From assembly GCF_019599185.1 (NCBI RefSeq), contig NZ_JAIEUL010000005.1, positions 62,001 through 126,000 of the forward strand: a stretch of DNA of 64,000 bases, written 5' to 3'. Numbering within the stretch: position 1 is the stretch's first letter; each line of letters begins with the position of its first letter. Made by a program: the position numbers and the translations under genes. This document shows, piece by piece, positions 47,238-58,300 of the stretch. Under the pieces are notes generated by a model. That model was not told where the DNA came from, did no database searches, and saw only the letters and a program-made list of their open reading frames with translations. Source of the stretch: Cryobacterium inferilacus. GTDB lineage: Bacteria > Actinomycetota > Actinomycetes > Actinomycetales > Microbacteriaceae.

Positions 47238-48515
47238 TTAGTGCTTGGAATGAATTCGCTTGAAATGCCGCGTGGCCCCAATGCCGAACAGCGTTACAAG
47301 GATACCAAACCCCACCAGCACGGCGAGCGGCAGGCTCACGTAGGTCAATGTGAGGGGGGTGGGTAGCCATGCGGCGGCGGTGTCCCGCTCCGGTAGCGGC
47401 GGGTCGGGGTCAGGCACAACCGGCTCGGCGGTGCTCGGTTCGGTGGGCGTCGTCGGTGCGCTGATCGCCCGGCGGTGCAGGGTGATCCACTCCTGCAGCA
47501 GCTCGGTCGGGGTGTCAGAGGTGGATCTCGGCACCGAATCCGACACGGCTGCGGCGGCGTCGATGAGGCCGTTGCCGTAGATCGGGCTGGGCACGGTGTG
47601 CCCGTTGGCGTTGGCGGTCTCGATGACCCGGTCGATCACACCGGCCGCGTCCAGCTTGGGGTAGGCCGATCGCACGAGCGCAACCAGGCCGGACACGATC
47701 GGAGCGGCCGCACTCGTGCCGTCCCACTGCAGGTACCCGCCGCCGGGGGCGACGCCGACGAGTTTTTCGCTGGGCGCCGCGACGGCGATGGTGATGCCCT
47801 GCGACGAGGCGTCGAAGCTGGCTTCCTTGTCTCGGTCGACACCGGCGACGGTCAGAACGCCGGGGATCGTCGCCGGAGCACCGACCTCGGTGGTGCCGCT
47901 GCCCCGGTTGCCGGCGGCCGCGACCACGACCACATCGTTCTCGAAGGCGTACATGAAGGCGTCGTCCCAGCTGGTCGGCCAGTCCAGGGTGTTGCGGGTG
48001 AGGGACATATTGATAACGTCGGCGCCGTTGTCGACAGCCCAGCGGATGCCCTTGGCGATCTGGTCGTCATTGCTCAGGTCGGCGCCGCTCGTGCCGAAGG
48101 CCACGGACACGCTGAGAATGGACGCCGCGGGGGCGACACCGATCAGTCCGCTGTCTTCGCCGGTGCCGCGCCCGGCGAGCAGGGAGGCCACCAGAGTGCC
48201 GTGCTCGTTGTCCAGGCCCACCGGCGTCTGGCCGTTGGCGGAGCCGAGCCCGGAGACATCCGTCCCGCCGACGACCACTCCGTCGAGTTCGGCGACGCTG
48301 CCGTCAACGCCGGTGTCGATGACGGCGACCGTCACGTCCGAGCCCGTGCTGGTGCCCCAGGCCTCGCTGAATCCGTAGTCGTTGAGCCAGTATTCGAGGT
48401 CTCGCACCTGGTCGGCACGGGCGGCCGGCGCGTCACCGACCACAGCGACCACGGGAACGCCCGCGGCGAGGATGATCGCGAAGCCAGCAAGAGCGCGGCG
48501 GAAAGGCCGTCTCAC
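47238..48515 (-). CDS. Membrane-anchored subtilisin-like serine protease (S8)
   Basis: Start GTG 48515 overlaps the DUF501 stop (GTGA) and gives a good signal peptide (RRALAGFAIILAAGVPVVAVV). The triad is Asp67 (AVIDTGVDG), His105 (HGTLVAS) and Ser268 (DGTSAAAP), with oxyanion AAAGN. A Pro/Thr linker and one C-terminal helix (SLPLAVLVGFGILVTLFGIG) followed by basic residues anchor it, a mycosin-like layout, but there are no ESX genes around. It is coupled to DUF501 and divIC, pointing to an extracytoplasmic role near the division or cell envelope. Confidence 0.9.
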   Translation of the reverse strand: MRRPFRRALAGFAIILAAGVPVVAVVGDAPAARADQVRDLEYWLNDYGFSEAWGTSTGSDVTVAVIDTGVDGSVAELDGVVVGGTDVSGLGSANGQTPVGLDNEHGTLVASLLAGRGTGEDSGLIGVAPAASILSVSVAFGTSGADLSNDDQIAKGIRWAVDNGADVINMSLTRNTLDWPTSWDDAFMYAFENDVVVVAAAGNRGSGTTEVGAPATIPGVLTVAGVDRDKEASFDASSQGITIAVAAPSEKLVGVAPGGGYLQWDGTSAAAPIVSGLVALVRSAYPKLDAAGVIDRVIETANANGHTVPSPIYGNGLIDAAAAVSDSVPRSTSDTPTELLQEWITLHRRAISAPTTPTEPSTAEPVVPDPDPPLPERDTAAAWLPTPLTLTYVSLPLAVLVGFGILVTLFGIGATRHFKRIHSKH

Positions 48516-49048
48516 GCGTCGGCCGGCGGTGCCGACGGCGGGGCGTAGTCCAGGCATTCGCACACCGTCGGCGACCAGGCGGCGCGAAGGAGCGCCAGGT
48601 CACCAATGGGATTGACACCAGGGCCCGCCGCCAGGGCGTGCGCCGCGAGGGCGTGCAGGCACTTGACCCGCACCGGCATGCCACCGGAAGACACGCCGGC
48701 GAGCTCCGGCACAACACCGATCATCTCGCGGTCGGCAAGGAAGCTCTCGTGCGCGGCGCGATAGTGCGCGCGCAGGTCCTCGTCGTCGGCGAGCATCTGG
48801 TTGTACTCGTTCATCACCTGCGTGGCTTCGAGGAAGGACAGCGCCGCCGTCGCCGCGGGGTGGGACAGGTAATAGAGGGTCGGGAACGGCGTGCCGTCCT
48901 CGAGCCGCGGCGCCGTGGCGACCACGGTCGGTGCGCCGCAGACGCAGCGAGCGGCTATGCCGATGACGTTCCGGGCCGGCCGGCCCAGCTGGGCCGACAC
49001 GGTGCTGATGTCGGCCGCGCTGGCTGGGTCGAAGGGGGGTCTGGTCAC
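48512..49048 (-). CDS. DUF501 protein
   Basis: A 178-residue soluble protein: QLGRPARNVIGIAARCVCGAPTVVATAPRL with a CxC pair, PFPTLYYLSHPAATAALSFLEA, and GMPVRVKCLHALAAHALAAGPGVNPIGD. These match DUF501, often between divIC and ppx in actinobacteria; no function is known. It overlaps divIC by 4 nt at its start and the subtilase by 4 nt at its end. Confidence 0.92.
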   Translation of the reverse strand: MTRPPFDPASAADISTVSAQLGRPARNVIGIAARCVCGAPTVVATAPRLEDGTPFPTLYYLSHPAATAALSFLEATQVMNEYNQMLADDEDLRAHYRAAHESFLADREMIGVVPELAGVSSGGMPVRVKCLHALAAHALAAGPGVNPIGDLALLRAAWSPTVCECLDYAPPSAPPADA

Positions 49049-49662
49049 TGTGCTGCCTCCTGGGGAGCGAGTCCTGCTGTCATCACCGAACGGAACATCG
49101 AGTCGACCCAGTCGACTTCGGTGTCCTGGATGGCGGTGGATACGGCGGCGCCGTCCGTGGCGCCGTCCGCGCTGGCTCCGGTGTCGTTGAGAACGAGGAA
49201 GCTGATGTCGCCCGGCATTACGTAGGAAAGCCGGTCCCTGGCCTGGGTCGTCACGAAGGTGCGGTCATTCCAGCGTTCCCGCTCGGCCTTGAGGTTGTCG
49301 ACCTCGGCCTCCTGGTCGGCGACGCTGGCGCTGAGTTCATCGATCTGCTGGCGCTGTTCGGCGTAGGTGCGCACGCTCGGGGCGAGCACCACCACCGCGA
49401 GCACGAGGATGCCCATCATCACGAAGGAAAAACCGGACAGGCGCAGCCCGCGCAGCCAGTTGCCCGCTGGGGTTTCCGGGTGCGACACCTGGGCGCTCGT
49501 CTGCGTGGTCTTTGACCCCGACTTCGGCGCGGTCGTCGCTTTCGTCGACTGCACAGAGGTCGTCTGCGCGGACGTCGCTGTCGTCTTCTGCGCGGTCCTC
49601 GGCTTCTGCCGGCGGGGTTCGGGGAGGCGCGGCGGAGTCATGCCAGAGCCGTTCCAGCTCAT
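49045..49662 (-). CDS. Septum formation initiator DivIC/FtsB-like
   Basis: A 205-residue single-pass protein: long Thr/Ser/Lys-rich cytoplasmic tail (residues 1-75), a transmembrane helix (FVMMGILVLAVVVLAPSV, about 79-97) and a coiled coil (YAEQRQQIDELSASVADQEAEVDNLKAERERW) followed by TQARDRLSYVMPGDISFLV. This is the FtsB/DivIC pattern that stabilises the divisome with FtsL and FtsQ. ATG 49662 follows AAGGAG. Confidence 0.9.
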   Translation of the reverse strand: MSWNGSGMTPPRLPEPRRQKPRTAQKTTATSAQTTSVQSTKATTAPKSGSKTTQTSAQVSHPETPAGNWLRGLRLSGFSFVMMGILVLAVVVLAPSVRTYAEQRQQIDELSASVADQEAEVDNLKAERERWNDRTFVTTQARDRLSYVMPGDISFLVLNDTGASADGATDGAAVSTAIQDTEVDWVDSMFRSVMTAGLAPQEAAQ

Positions 49663-49821
49663 GTGGCTCCTTCCCGATAGCGTCGGGGCGCTCGGCGCAC
49701 GCCGAGTCTCCCCTGATCTAGAGTGCCAGATCTTTGAGCCGAGTACGGTCACCACGGGCGCTGGAGCGGGGATCCTGTGCATATCCGCAGGCAGAAATCA
49801 CCCATTCGGGGCGTGCGGGAC

Positions 49822-49855
49822 GAAAAAAGGACCCCAGCCCGATGGGCTGGGGTCC
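49822..49855 (-). terminator. Rho-independent terminator of eno
   Basis: Perfect 12-bp GC-rich stem (49829-49840 with 49844-49855), loop of 3, followed on the minus strand by six T. It lies 24 nt beyond the eno stop. Confidence 0.92.
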
Positions 49856-49879
49856 TACTTCTGGTGTGAACCGGGCGGG

Positions 49880-51202
<1,323 letters not shown>

Positions 51203-51321
51203 TTAGTCCGGGTGGATTTTGAGGAAGACGCCGCTGTGTTCCAGTCCGCGCACCAGTCTAGTGACCGGCACGCCGGAGCGCTCAGGACTGAAGTCCCGTT
51301 CACCGCGGGATCAGGCGTCGT

Positions 51322-52575
51322 TCACTCGCCCAGCGGTTTGAAGACGAGGTCGGCGGCACCGAGCGTGTCGACGCCCACGAACGCGAAGCGGCCGTAGCCG
51401 GCGGCTCCGGCGCGTTCGAGGAGCGCCTTGAGATTCTTGGTGCGCTTCTCCAGGCGCACCCGGAGGCCCTCGGCCACCAGCGAGGCTTTGAGGGCCACCA
51501 GAGCGGCCGGGTCGGCGTCCTTCTCGTGCACCAGCACCACGGCCTGGTCGCTCTCTCCGTCGGAGTCGGCCAGGAGGTCGACGATGCGTTCGAAGCCGAT
51601 CGAGAATCCGCAGGCGGGCACGTCGGTGCCGAGGAACCGGCCGATCATGCCGTCGTAGCGGCCGCCGCCGCCGAGGGAGTAGCCCAGGTCGGGGTGCTTG
51701 ATCTCGAAGATGGTGCCGGTGTAGTAACCCATTCCCCGCACCAGGGTGGGGTCGAACTCGAGGGTGACTCCAGGCAGGGCGGCACGCAGGGCGAGCAGGT
51801 CGGCGTAGGCCGCCTCATCGAGCCAGGCCGGCGCATCCGCCTGGTCTGGCCAGCCGGCGTCGGCGAACCCGGCGAGGGTGTCGGGGAGGCCCGTTGTGTC
51901 GATGTCGAGCCGGTCGAGTTCGGCCACAACGCCCTCGACACCGATCTTGTCGAGCTTGTCGAGGGTGATCAGGGCCCGTTCGGTGAGGTTCTCGGCCACA
52001 CCCCAGCTGGCGAGCATGGTGGCGAGGATGCGGCGATCGTTGATGCGCACGGAGCAGCCGGCCAAGCCCAGGTTGTCCAGGGCGGCGACGGTCGCGGTGA
52101 TCAGTTCGATCTCGGCCAGGGGCCCGGCCTCGCCGATGATGTCGATGTCGCACTGCATGAACTGGCGGTAGCGGCCCTTCTGCGGGCGTTCGGCGCGCCA
52201 GACCGGGGCAATCTGGATGGAGCGGAACACCGTGGGCAGCTCGGCCCGGTGGCTGGCGTAGAACCGGGCCAGCGGCACTGTGAGGTCGAAGCGCAGGCCC
52301 AGGTCGGCCAGCGAGAGCAGGTCGTCGGCCTCGGCCGCGGCCACCAGGTCGGCCGGAGCGAGCCCGCGCTTGAGCACGGCGAAACCGAGCTTCTCGTTGT
52401 CACCGCCGAGACCGGAGTGCAGCCTCATGCTGTCCTCCATCACGGGCGTCTCGATCTCGTCGAAGCCGTGCGCTGCGAAGCTGGAGCGGATGACGCCCAG
52501 CGCCCTCTCGCGGGTGGCCTTGTCGGCCGGGAGGAAGTCGCGCATGCCGCGGGGAGGGGTCACTGCTGTTGCCAT
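51322..52575 (-). CDS. hisS: Histidyl-tRNA synthetase
   Basis: A 417-residue class II synthetase. Motif 1 region PRGMRDFLPADKATRERAL, motif 2 FRSIQIAPVWRAERPQKGRYRQFMQCDIDIIG, the His-specific LVRGMGYYTGTIFEI and motif 3 ACGFSIGFERI. The C-terminal anticodon domain is present (VALKASLVAEGLRVRLEKRTKNLKALLERA). ATG 52575 was chosen because upstream codons are unlike the family and run into the palindromic repeat; no strong ribosome site is seen. Confidence 0.95.
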   Translation of the reverse strand: MATAVTPPRGMRDFLPADKATRERALGVIRSSFAAHGFDEIETPVMEDSMRLHSGLGGDNEKLGFAVLKRGLAPADLVAAAEADDLLSLADLGLRFDLTVPLARFYASHRAELPTVFRSIQIAPVWRAERPQKGRYRQFMQCDIDIIGEAGPLAEIELITATVAALDNLGLAGCSVRINDRRILATMLASWGVAENLTERALITLDKLDKIGVEGVVAELDRLDIDTTGLPDTLAGFADAGWPDQADAPAWLDEAAYADLLALRAALPGVTLEFDPTLVRGMGYYTGTIFEIKHPDLGYSLGGGGRYDGMIGRFLGTDVPACGFSIGFERIVDLLADSDGESDQAVVLVHEKDADPAALVALKASLVAEGLRVRLEKRTKNLKALLERAGAAGYGRFAFVGVDTLGAADLVFKPLGE

Positions 52576-52614
52576 GCCCCAATTCTGGCAGGTTGCGCGG
52601 TGCCACCCGGCCGC

Positions 52615-52680
52615 AACTGGTCCCGCTGCGGACAAATGGTCCCGGTGTGCCGGGCGCAATTGTCCGAACGGGCAACAGTT
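52615..52680. repeat. 66-nt palindromic repeat, copy B
   Basis: Same length as copy A at 37231-37296 and, by hand alignment, about three quarters identical; the right arm CCGGGCGCAATTGTCCG is exact. Its left arm is decayed, so the stem has more mismatches. It lies between hisS and the ferritin gene, upstream of hisS. Confidence 0.8.
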
Positions 52681-52696
52681 GGCTCAGGGAGAGGAC

Positions 52697-53230
52697 CTAG
52701 AGGGCGCCGCCGGCCGCGCCGGGCGCATCCGTGTCGCCGCCGGCGTCGCCGACCTGCTCGCGGGCGATGAAGTTCTCGATGTCGAAGAGGTTGTCCTTGG
52801 CACGCTTGGCGATGGTCAGCAGGGTCGACATCGAGGCGACCTCTTCCACCTGCTCCTTGAGGAACCAGAGCATGGCCTGCTCCCCGAGGGCGTCACCGTC
52901 GGCGCGCGCGGCCTTGAACAGCGCCTCGATCTGGCCGGTGACCTGCTGTTCCTGCGCGAGCGCCAGCGCGATCGGTTCGACGATGTTCGCGAACCCGTTG
53001 ATCACGGCGGGGATGCCGGGAATGACGACCTCCAGGCCCCGGTCCAGGCGGTACTGCACGAGCATCATGGCGTGGTTGCGCTCTTCGACCGACTGGCGAT
53101 AGAAATGCGCGGCCAGCTGGGGCAGGTCCTGGCTGTCGAACCAGGTGGCGATCGCGATGTACTGCTGGGAGGCAGCGAATTCATTGCCGATCTGCTGGGT
53201 GAGGAGCGTGTTGAAGGTAGTTTCGGTCAT
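52697..53230 (-). CDS. Ferritin
   Basis: A 177-residue four-helix iron store. Ferroxidase ligands appear in NEFAASQQYIAIATWFD (Glu17 region) and SVEERNHAMML; a third Glu is in LAQEQQVTGQI. This is the non-haem ferritin type (like mycobacterial BfrB), not bacterioferritin, which needs a haem-binding Met. The Gly/Ala tail of about 15 residues is likely disordered. Takes up and oxidises Fe(II) in the cytoplasm. Confidence 0.93.
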   Translation of the reverse strand: MTETTFNTLLTQQIGNEFAASQQYIAIATWFDSQDLPQLAAHFYRQSVEERNHAMMLVQYRLDRGLEVVIPGIPAVINGFANIVEPIALALAQEQQVTGQIEALFKAARADGDALGEQAMLWFLKEQVEEVASMSTLLTIAKRAKDNLFDIENFIAREQVGDAGGDTDAPGAAGGAL

Positions 53231-53279
53231 GCAGCGACGTTAGCGGGCCGGGCCGTGGCCCGCTACGCGCCGGAGCCCG

Positions 53280-54020
53280 CTACGCGCTGGGGAACGCGAT
53301 GACCCCGGCGTCGGTGGGGTCGGCGTCGCTCTCCTGCTCGCTGCTGCGGATCTCGTCCTGCAGGTCGCGGAGGGCGGTGCGCAGTGCCCGCTCGGAGTCC
53401 AGCCCCTGCGCCTTGGCCGCCGACACGATGGCGAGCAGGATCGGGCCGAGCTCGGCCTCACTGTCGATGGGCAGCAGCGCGGGCGGGTCGGTCTCGAGCA
53501 GACCGATCTTCTGGGCCCGGCCGATCACCTTGTCGGCCAGCGCCAGCGCGGGCATGCCCTGCGGGATGCCGTCGAGCACGCTGGTGCGGTGCGGCTTCTC
53601 CGCGGCCTTGACGTCATCCCAGCCGGCGATCACGTCGTCGGTGGTCGGCGCGATGGTGCGATCCAGGGGCGCATCGCCGAAGACATGCGGATGGCGACCG
53701 ACCATCTTCGCGGTCATCCTGGCCGCCACGGCCTGGATGTCGAAGTCCTCCCCCGGTGTCTCGGCGGCGATGCTGGCGTGGAAGACGACCTGGTAGAGAA
53801 CGTCACCGAGTTCCTCGAGCAGGTCGTCGCTGCTGCCGCTCTCGATGGCCTCGATCAGCTCGTGGGTTTCCTCGGTGAGGTACTGCACCAGCGACTCGTG
53901 GGTCTGCTCCTTGTCCCAGGGGCAGCCGCTCGGCGCGCGCAGGCGGGCCACGGTGGCGACGAGTTCGTCGAAGGCGGACGGAGCGGCGGCGGATGAGGTG
54001 GTCTCTGCGGATTCGGTCAC
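53280..54020 (-). CDS. mazG: MazG-type nucleoside triphosphate pyrophosphohydrolase
   Basis: A 246-residue protein with one clear MazG domain near the N-terminus: CPWDKEQTHESLVQYLTEETHELIEAIE and ELGDVLYQVVFHASIA (the EExxE and ExxD metal sites). The C-terminal half is weaker and lacks a second full domain. It removes non-canonical or oxidised NTPs. In actinobacteria this gene usually neighbours mfd and eno, as here. Divergent from nhaA. Confidence 0.92.
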   Translation of the reverse strand: MTESAETTSSAAAPSAFDELVATVARLRAPSGCPWDKEQTHESLVQYLTEETHELIEAIESGSSDDLLEELGDVLYQVVFHASIAAETPGEDFDIQAVAARMTAKMVGRHPHVFGDAPLDRTIAPTTDDVIAGWDDVKAAEKPHRTSVLDGIPQGMPALALADKVIGRAQKIGLLETDPPALLPIDSEAELGPILLAIVSAAKAQGLDSERALRTALRDLQDEIRSSEQESDADPTDAGVIAFPSA

Positions 54021-54144
54021 ACTCCATCGTAGGCGGCGGGTCTAAACTGAGCGCTGGTGTGCCGGGAAGTCTGGTCGGCGGGCGAAGTGTTTCGCTCCGA
54101 CCTATGATCAACCCCGTTTTCGTACGGGTGGACAGGACCCACGC

Positions 54145-55353
54145 ATGACCTTCATCCGCTCCGAGCGCTACGCCGCCGGTTTTCTGCTCATCGCCGGCGT
54201 ACTCGGCCTGATCATGGCCAACCTCTCGTTCGGACCGGCGCTGATCGAGGCGGCCAACGTGCACCTGCACACCGGCCTGTTCGGTCTCGACCTCTCGGCG
54301 AAGCACTGGATCAGCGACGGCCTGCTCTCGGTGTTCTTCTTCCTCATCGCCATCGAACTTAAACGCGAACTGGTGATCGGCGACCTGAACAGCTTCGGCA
54401 AGGCCGCACTGCCCGCCCTCGCCGCGTTCGGCGGGGTGCTGGTGCCGGCCGGGATCTACCTGTTGCTCACCCAGGGATCTGGGCTCGCCGCCGGCTGGCC
54501 GGTGCCGACGGCCACCGACATCGCCTTCGCCCTGGGCGTCCTGGCCGTGTTCGGCCGGGGCATCCCCACCCGGGTGCGGGTGTTCCTGCTGGCCCTGGCC
54601 GTGCTCGACGACCTGGTGGCGATCCTGATCATCGCGTTCTTCTTCACCCAGGACCCGCAGTTGCAGTTCATCGGTTTCGCCGCCATCGCCGCCACGCTCT
54701 TCGGGCTCACCAGCCGGATGCTCAAGCCCCGTTCCGGCTGGGTGCTCGCCCGCCGGCCCGCCTGGCCGATCATCGTCGCCCTGACCGTGCTCGGCATGGC
54801 GACCTGGTACTTCACCTACCTGTCCGGCGTGCACGCCACCATCGCCGGGGTCATCCTGGGTCTGGTGATGGCCCGCGTGCCTGGGGGCCGCACCCGGTAC
54901 GTGCTCGAGCCCTACTCGAACGCGGTGATCCTGCCGCTGTTCGCCTTCTCGGCGGCGCTGGTCGCGATCCCCCAGGTGAGCCTGGCCGAGCTCAGCCCGG
55001 CCTTCTGGGGAATCCTGGTGGCCCTGCCGGTGGGCAAGCTGATCGGCATCACCCTGGCCGGCAGCCTGGGCAGCCTGATCTCCAAACGGCCCAACGGGTC
55101 CAGGTCCGGGCTCAAGTTCGTCGACATCGTCATGGTCGCCTGCCTGGGCGGCATCGGCTTCACGGTGTCACTGCTGATGGGCGCGCTCGCGTTCGCCGGC
55201 AGCGTCGAGGTGGTCGACGAGGCGACCCTCGCCGTGCTGCTCGGTTCGGGCTTCGCGATCCTCGTCTCGGCCGTGGTGGTCAGTGCGCGGGCACGGCAGT
55301 ATCGACGGACCGCGGAAACACCGCATCCAGCAGTGCGCCCGTCCACGCTATAA
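54145..55353 (+). CDS. nhaA: Na+/H+ antiporter NhaA
   Basis: A 402-residue membrane antiporter with about 12 helices. Helix 5 shows the paired aspartates in LALAVLDDLVAILII, the ion site; others are FFFLIAIELKRELVIG and ACLGGIGFTVSLLMG. It exports Na+ or Li+ for protons, helping pH and salt balance. The 3' end runs 74 nt antisense into the mfd C-terminus, which is unusual spacing for this otherwise tidy region. Confidence 0.94.
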   Translation: MTFIRSERYAAGFLLIAGVLGLIMANLSFGPALIEAANVHLHTGLFGLDLSAKHWISDGLLSVFFFLIAIELKRELVIGDLNSFGKAALPALAAFGGVLVPAGIYLLLTQGSGLAAGWPVPTATDIAFALGVLAVFGRGIPTRVRVFLLALAVLDDLVAILIIAFFFTQDPQLQFIGFAAIAATLFGLTSRMLKPRSGWVLARRPAWPIIVALTVLGMATWYFTYLSGVHATIAGVILGLVMARVPGGRTRYVLEPYSNAVILPLFAFSAALVAIPQVSLAELSPAFWGILVALPVGKLIGITLAGSLGSLISKRPNGSRSGLKFVDIVMVACLGGIGFTVSLLMGALAFAGSVEVVDEATLAVLLGSGFAILVSAVVVSARARQYRRTAETPHPAVRPSTL

Positions 55354-58300
55354 GCGCGGCATCGGTCACCGGTTCACCGTTCACACGCGGCAACGGCACG
55401 ATCATCGACCCGGCCGCGGCCGAGTACTTGGCGCCGGGGTACATCCGCTGCACCCGCACCTGCATCGAGTCGGCCAGGTCGACCGGGGCGACGCGCAGGT
55501 TCGAGCCCATCGCCACGACCTCGCCGAGGCCGGCCTGCTGGGCGTGCCGGCGCAGTCTGGAGACCGCGATGAGGTTGCTGACGGCCTCTGGCGGTTCGCC
55601 GTACCGGTCGGTGAGTTCCTCGAGCACGAGGCCGATCTGGTCGTCGGCGGCCGCGGGCCCGCTGGCGCCGGAGAGTTTCTGGTATGCCTCCAGGCGCAGC
55701 CGCTCGCTGTCGACGTAGTCCTCGGGGATGTGCGCGTCGACGGGCAGCTCGAGCCGCAACTCGGTCTGGCCCTCTGCGACGTCGCCGCGGAAGGTGGACA
55801 CGGCCTCGCCGATCATGCGCAGGTACAGGTCGAAGCCGACCCCGGCGATGTGACCGGCCTGCTCACCGCCGAGCAGGTTACCCGCACCGCGGATCTCGAG
55901 GTCCTTCAGCGCCACCTGCATGCCGGCGCCGAGTTCGTTGTTGGCCGCGATGGTGGCCAGCCGGTCGTGCGCGATCTCGGAGAGCGGCTTGTTCTCGTCG
56001 TAGAGGAAGTACGCGTATGCACGTTCCCTGGCCCGCCCCACCCGGCCGCGCAGCTGGTGCAGCTGGCTGAGGCCGTACTTGTCGGCCCGGTCGATGATGA
56101 TGGTGTTCGCGTTGGCGATGTCCAGGCCGGTCTCGATGATGGTCGTGGAGACCAGGATGTCGAACTTGTTCTCCCAGAAGTCCACCACCACCTGCTCGAG
56201 CTGGGCTTCCGGCAGCTGCCCGTGCGCCACGGCGACCCGAGCCTCCGGCACGAGCTCGGCCAGTTGCGCGGCCACCCGGTTGATGCTCGAGACCCGGTTG
56301 TGCACGAAGAAGATCTGGCCCTCCCGCAGCAGCTCCCTGCGGATGGCGGCGGCCACCTGCCGGTCGGAGTACGGCCCGACGAAGGTGAGGATCGGGTGCC
56401 GGTCCTCCGGCGGGGTCGCCAGGGTGGACATCTCCCTGATGCCGGTGACGGCCATCTCCAGGGTGCGCGGGATGGGCGTGGCGCTCATGGCGAGGATGTC
56501 GACGTTGGTCTTGAGCTTCTTGAGCGCGTCCTTGTGCTCCACGCCGAAGCGCTGCTCCTCATCGATGATGACCAGGCCGAGATCCTTGAAGATCGTGTTC
56601 TCTGACAGGAGCCGGTGGGTGCCGATGACCATGTCGACGGTGCCGTCCAGCATCCCGGCGATGGTCTCGCGGGACTCCTTCTCGGTCTGGAACCGGCTGA
56701 GCGCGCGCAGGTGGATGGGGAACCCGGCGAAGCGTTCCTGGAAGGTCTCCATGTGCTGGCGCACGAGCAGGGTGGTGGGCACGAGCATCGCCACCTGCTT
56801 GCCGTCCTGGATCGCCTTGAACGCGGCGCGCACGGCCACCTCGGTCTTGCCGAAGCCAACGTCGCCGGAGAGCAGCCGGTCCATCGGGATGGGCCGCTCC
56901 ATGTCGGCCTTGACCTCCTCGATGGTGGTCAGCTGGTCTGGCGTCTCTGCGAACGGGAACGCCTCCTCGAGCTCCCGTTGCCAGGGGGTGTCGGGGCCGA
57001 ACGCGTGACCCTTGCTGGCCATCCGGGCGGAGTAGAGCTTGACCAGCTCGACGGCGATGTCGCGCACGGCCCTGCGGGCCTTGGTCTTGGCGGCCGACCA
57101 GTCGCTGCCGCCCATCTTCGACAGTGCGGGCGCCTCACCGCCGACGTATCGGGAGACCAGGTCGAGCTGGTCGGTGGGCACGTAGAGCTTGTCGCCGGGC
57201 TGGCCGCGCTTCGACGGGGCATACTCGAGCACGAGGTATTCGCGGGTGGTCTTGACCGGATGGCGACCGCCACTGGAGACCTCGCGCTGGGTGAGCTCGA
57301 TGAACCGGCCGATGCCGTGGGTCTGGTGCACGACGTGGTCGCCGGTCTTGAGCTGCAGCGGATCGACGACGTTCTTACGCCGGCTGGCGAGCTTCTTGAT
57401 CTGCCGGGCGTCGTAGCCGACCGTGCGGCCGTAGAACTCACTCTCGCTGACGAGGGTGAGCTTGAGTTCGGGGATCTCGAAACCGTGCGCGATGGAGGCC
57501 TTGAGCAGGTAGGCGATTCCGGGTTCGGGGTCGGCCGGGAACTCCTCGACGATCCGTGCGGGCAGTTCGGCGCCGGCCAGGACGTCGGCGGCCCGCTCGA
57601 CGAGACCGGCGCCCTGGGCGACGACCGCGACGGTCCAGCCGTCCTTGAGCCGGCCGGAGAGGTGTCCGACGGCGCCCTCGACGTTGCCGGCGAAGCTGGG
57701 CACGGCATCACCCTCGACCCGAACGGTGAGCAGTTCATCGATCTCGCGGTGCTCCGGCAGCACCTCGATGTCGGTCGGCGCGGCCTGGAAGGAGCTCAGG
57801 GTCCACCAGACCCGCTGGGTGGCGGGGGCGCCGGGCGCGGAGTAGCGCACGGCGTCGCGCAGGGCGCCCAGGGTGAGGAAGTCACCGCTGGCCAGGTCGA
57901 TGGGCGCCTCGGCGCCGGCGGTGGCGGCATTCCAGGCGGCGGAGAGGAACTCGCGATTGGTCTCGGCGAGGCTGATCGCCCTGGAGGCCACGCGTTCGGG
58001 CGAGATCACGGCGACGGCGGCCTGGCTGGGCAGGTAGTGGGTGAGCGGCACGAGCCTGTCCACGAGGGCGGGGGCGAGGCTTTCCATGCCCTCCACCGGG
58101 ATACCCTCCGCCACCTTGGCGAGGAGTCCGGCGAGGCTGGGGAACTCGTGCTGCATCTCCCTGGCCCGCTGGCGCACGGCCGGGCTGAGCAGCAGTTCGC
58201 GGCTCGGCGGCAGGGTCACCGAGGCGATCGGCTCCGGCATGGAGCGCTGGTCTGACACCGCGAAGGCACGGATCTGCTCCACCTCGTCGCCGAAGAACTC

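Noticed and set aside
56615-58255. 546-codon open frame opposite mfd
   Set aside because: Low-complexity His/Gly/Val-rich translation typical of antisense reading of a GC-rich coding strand.
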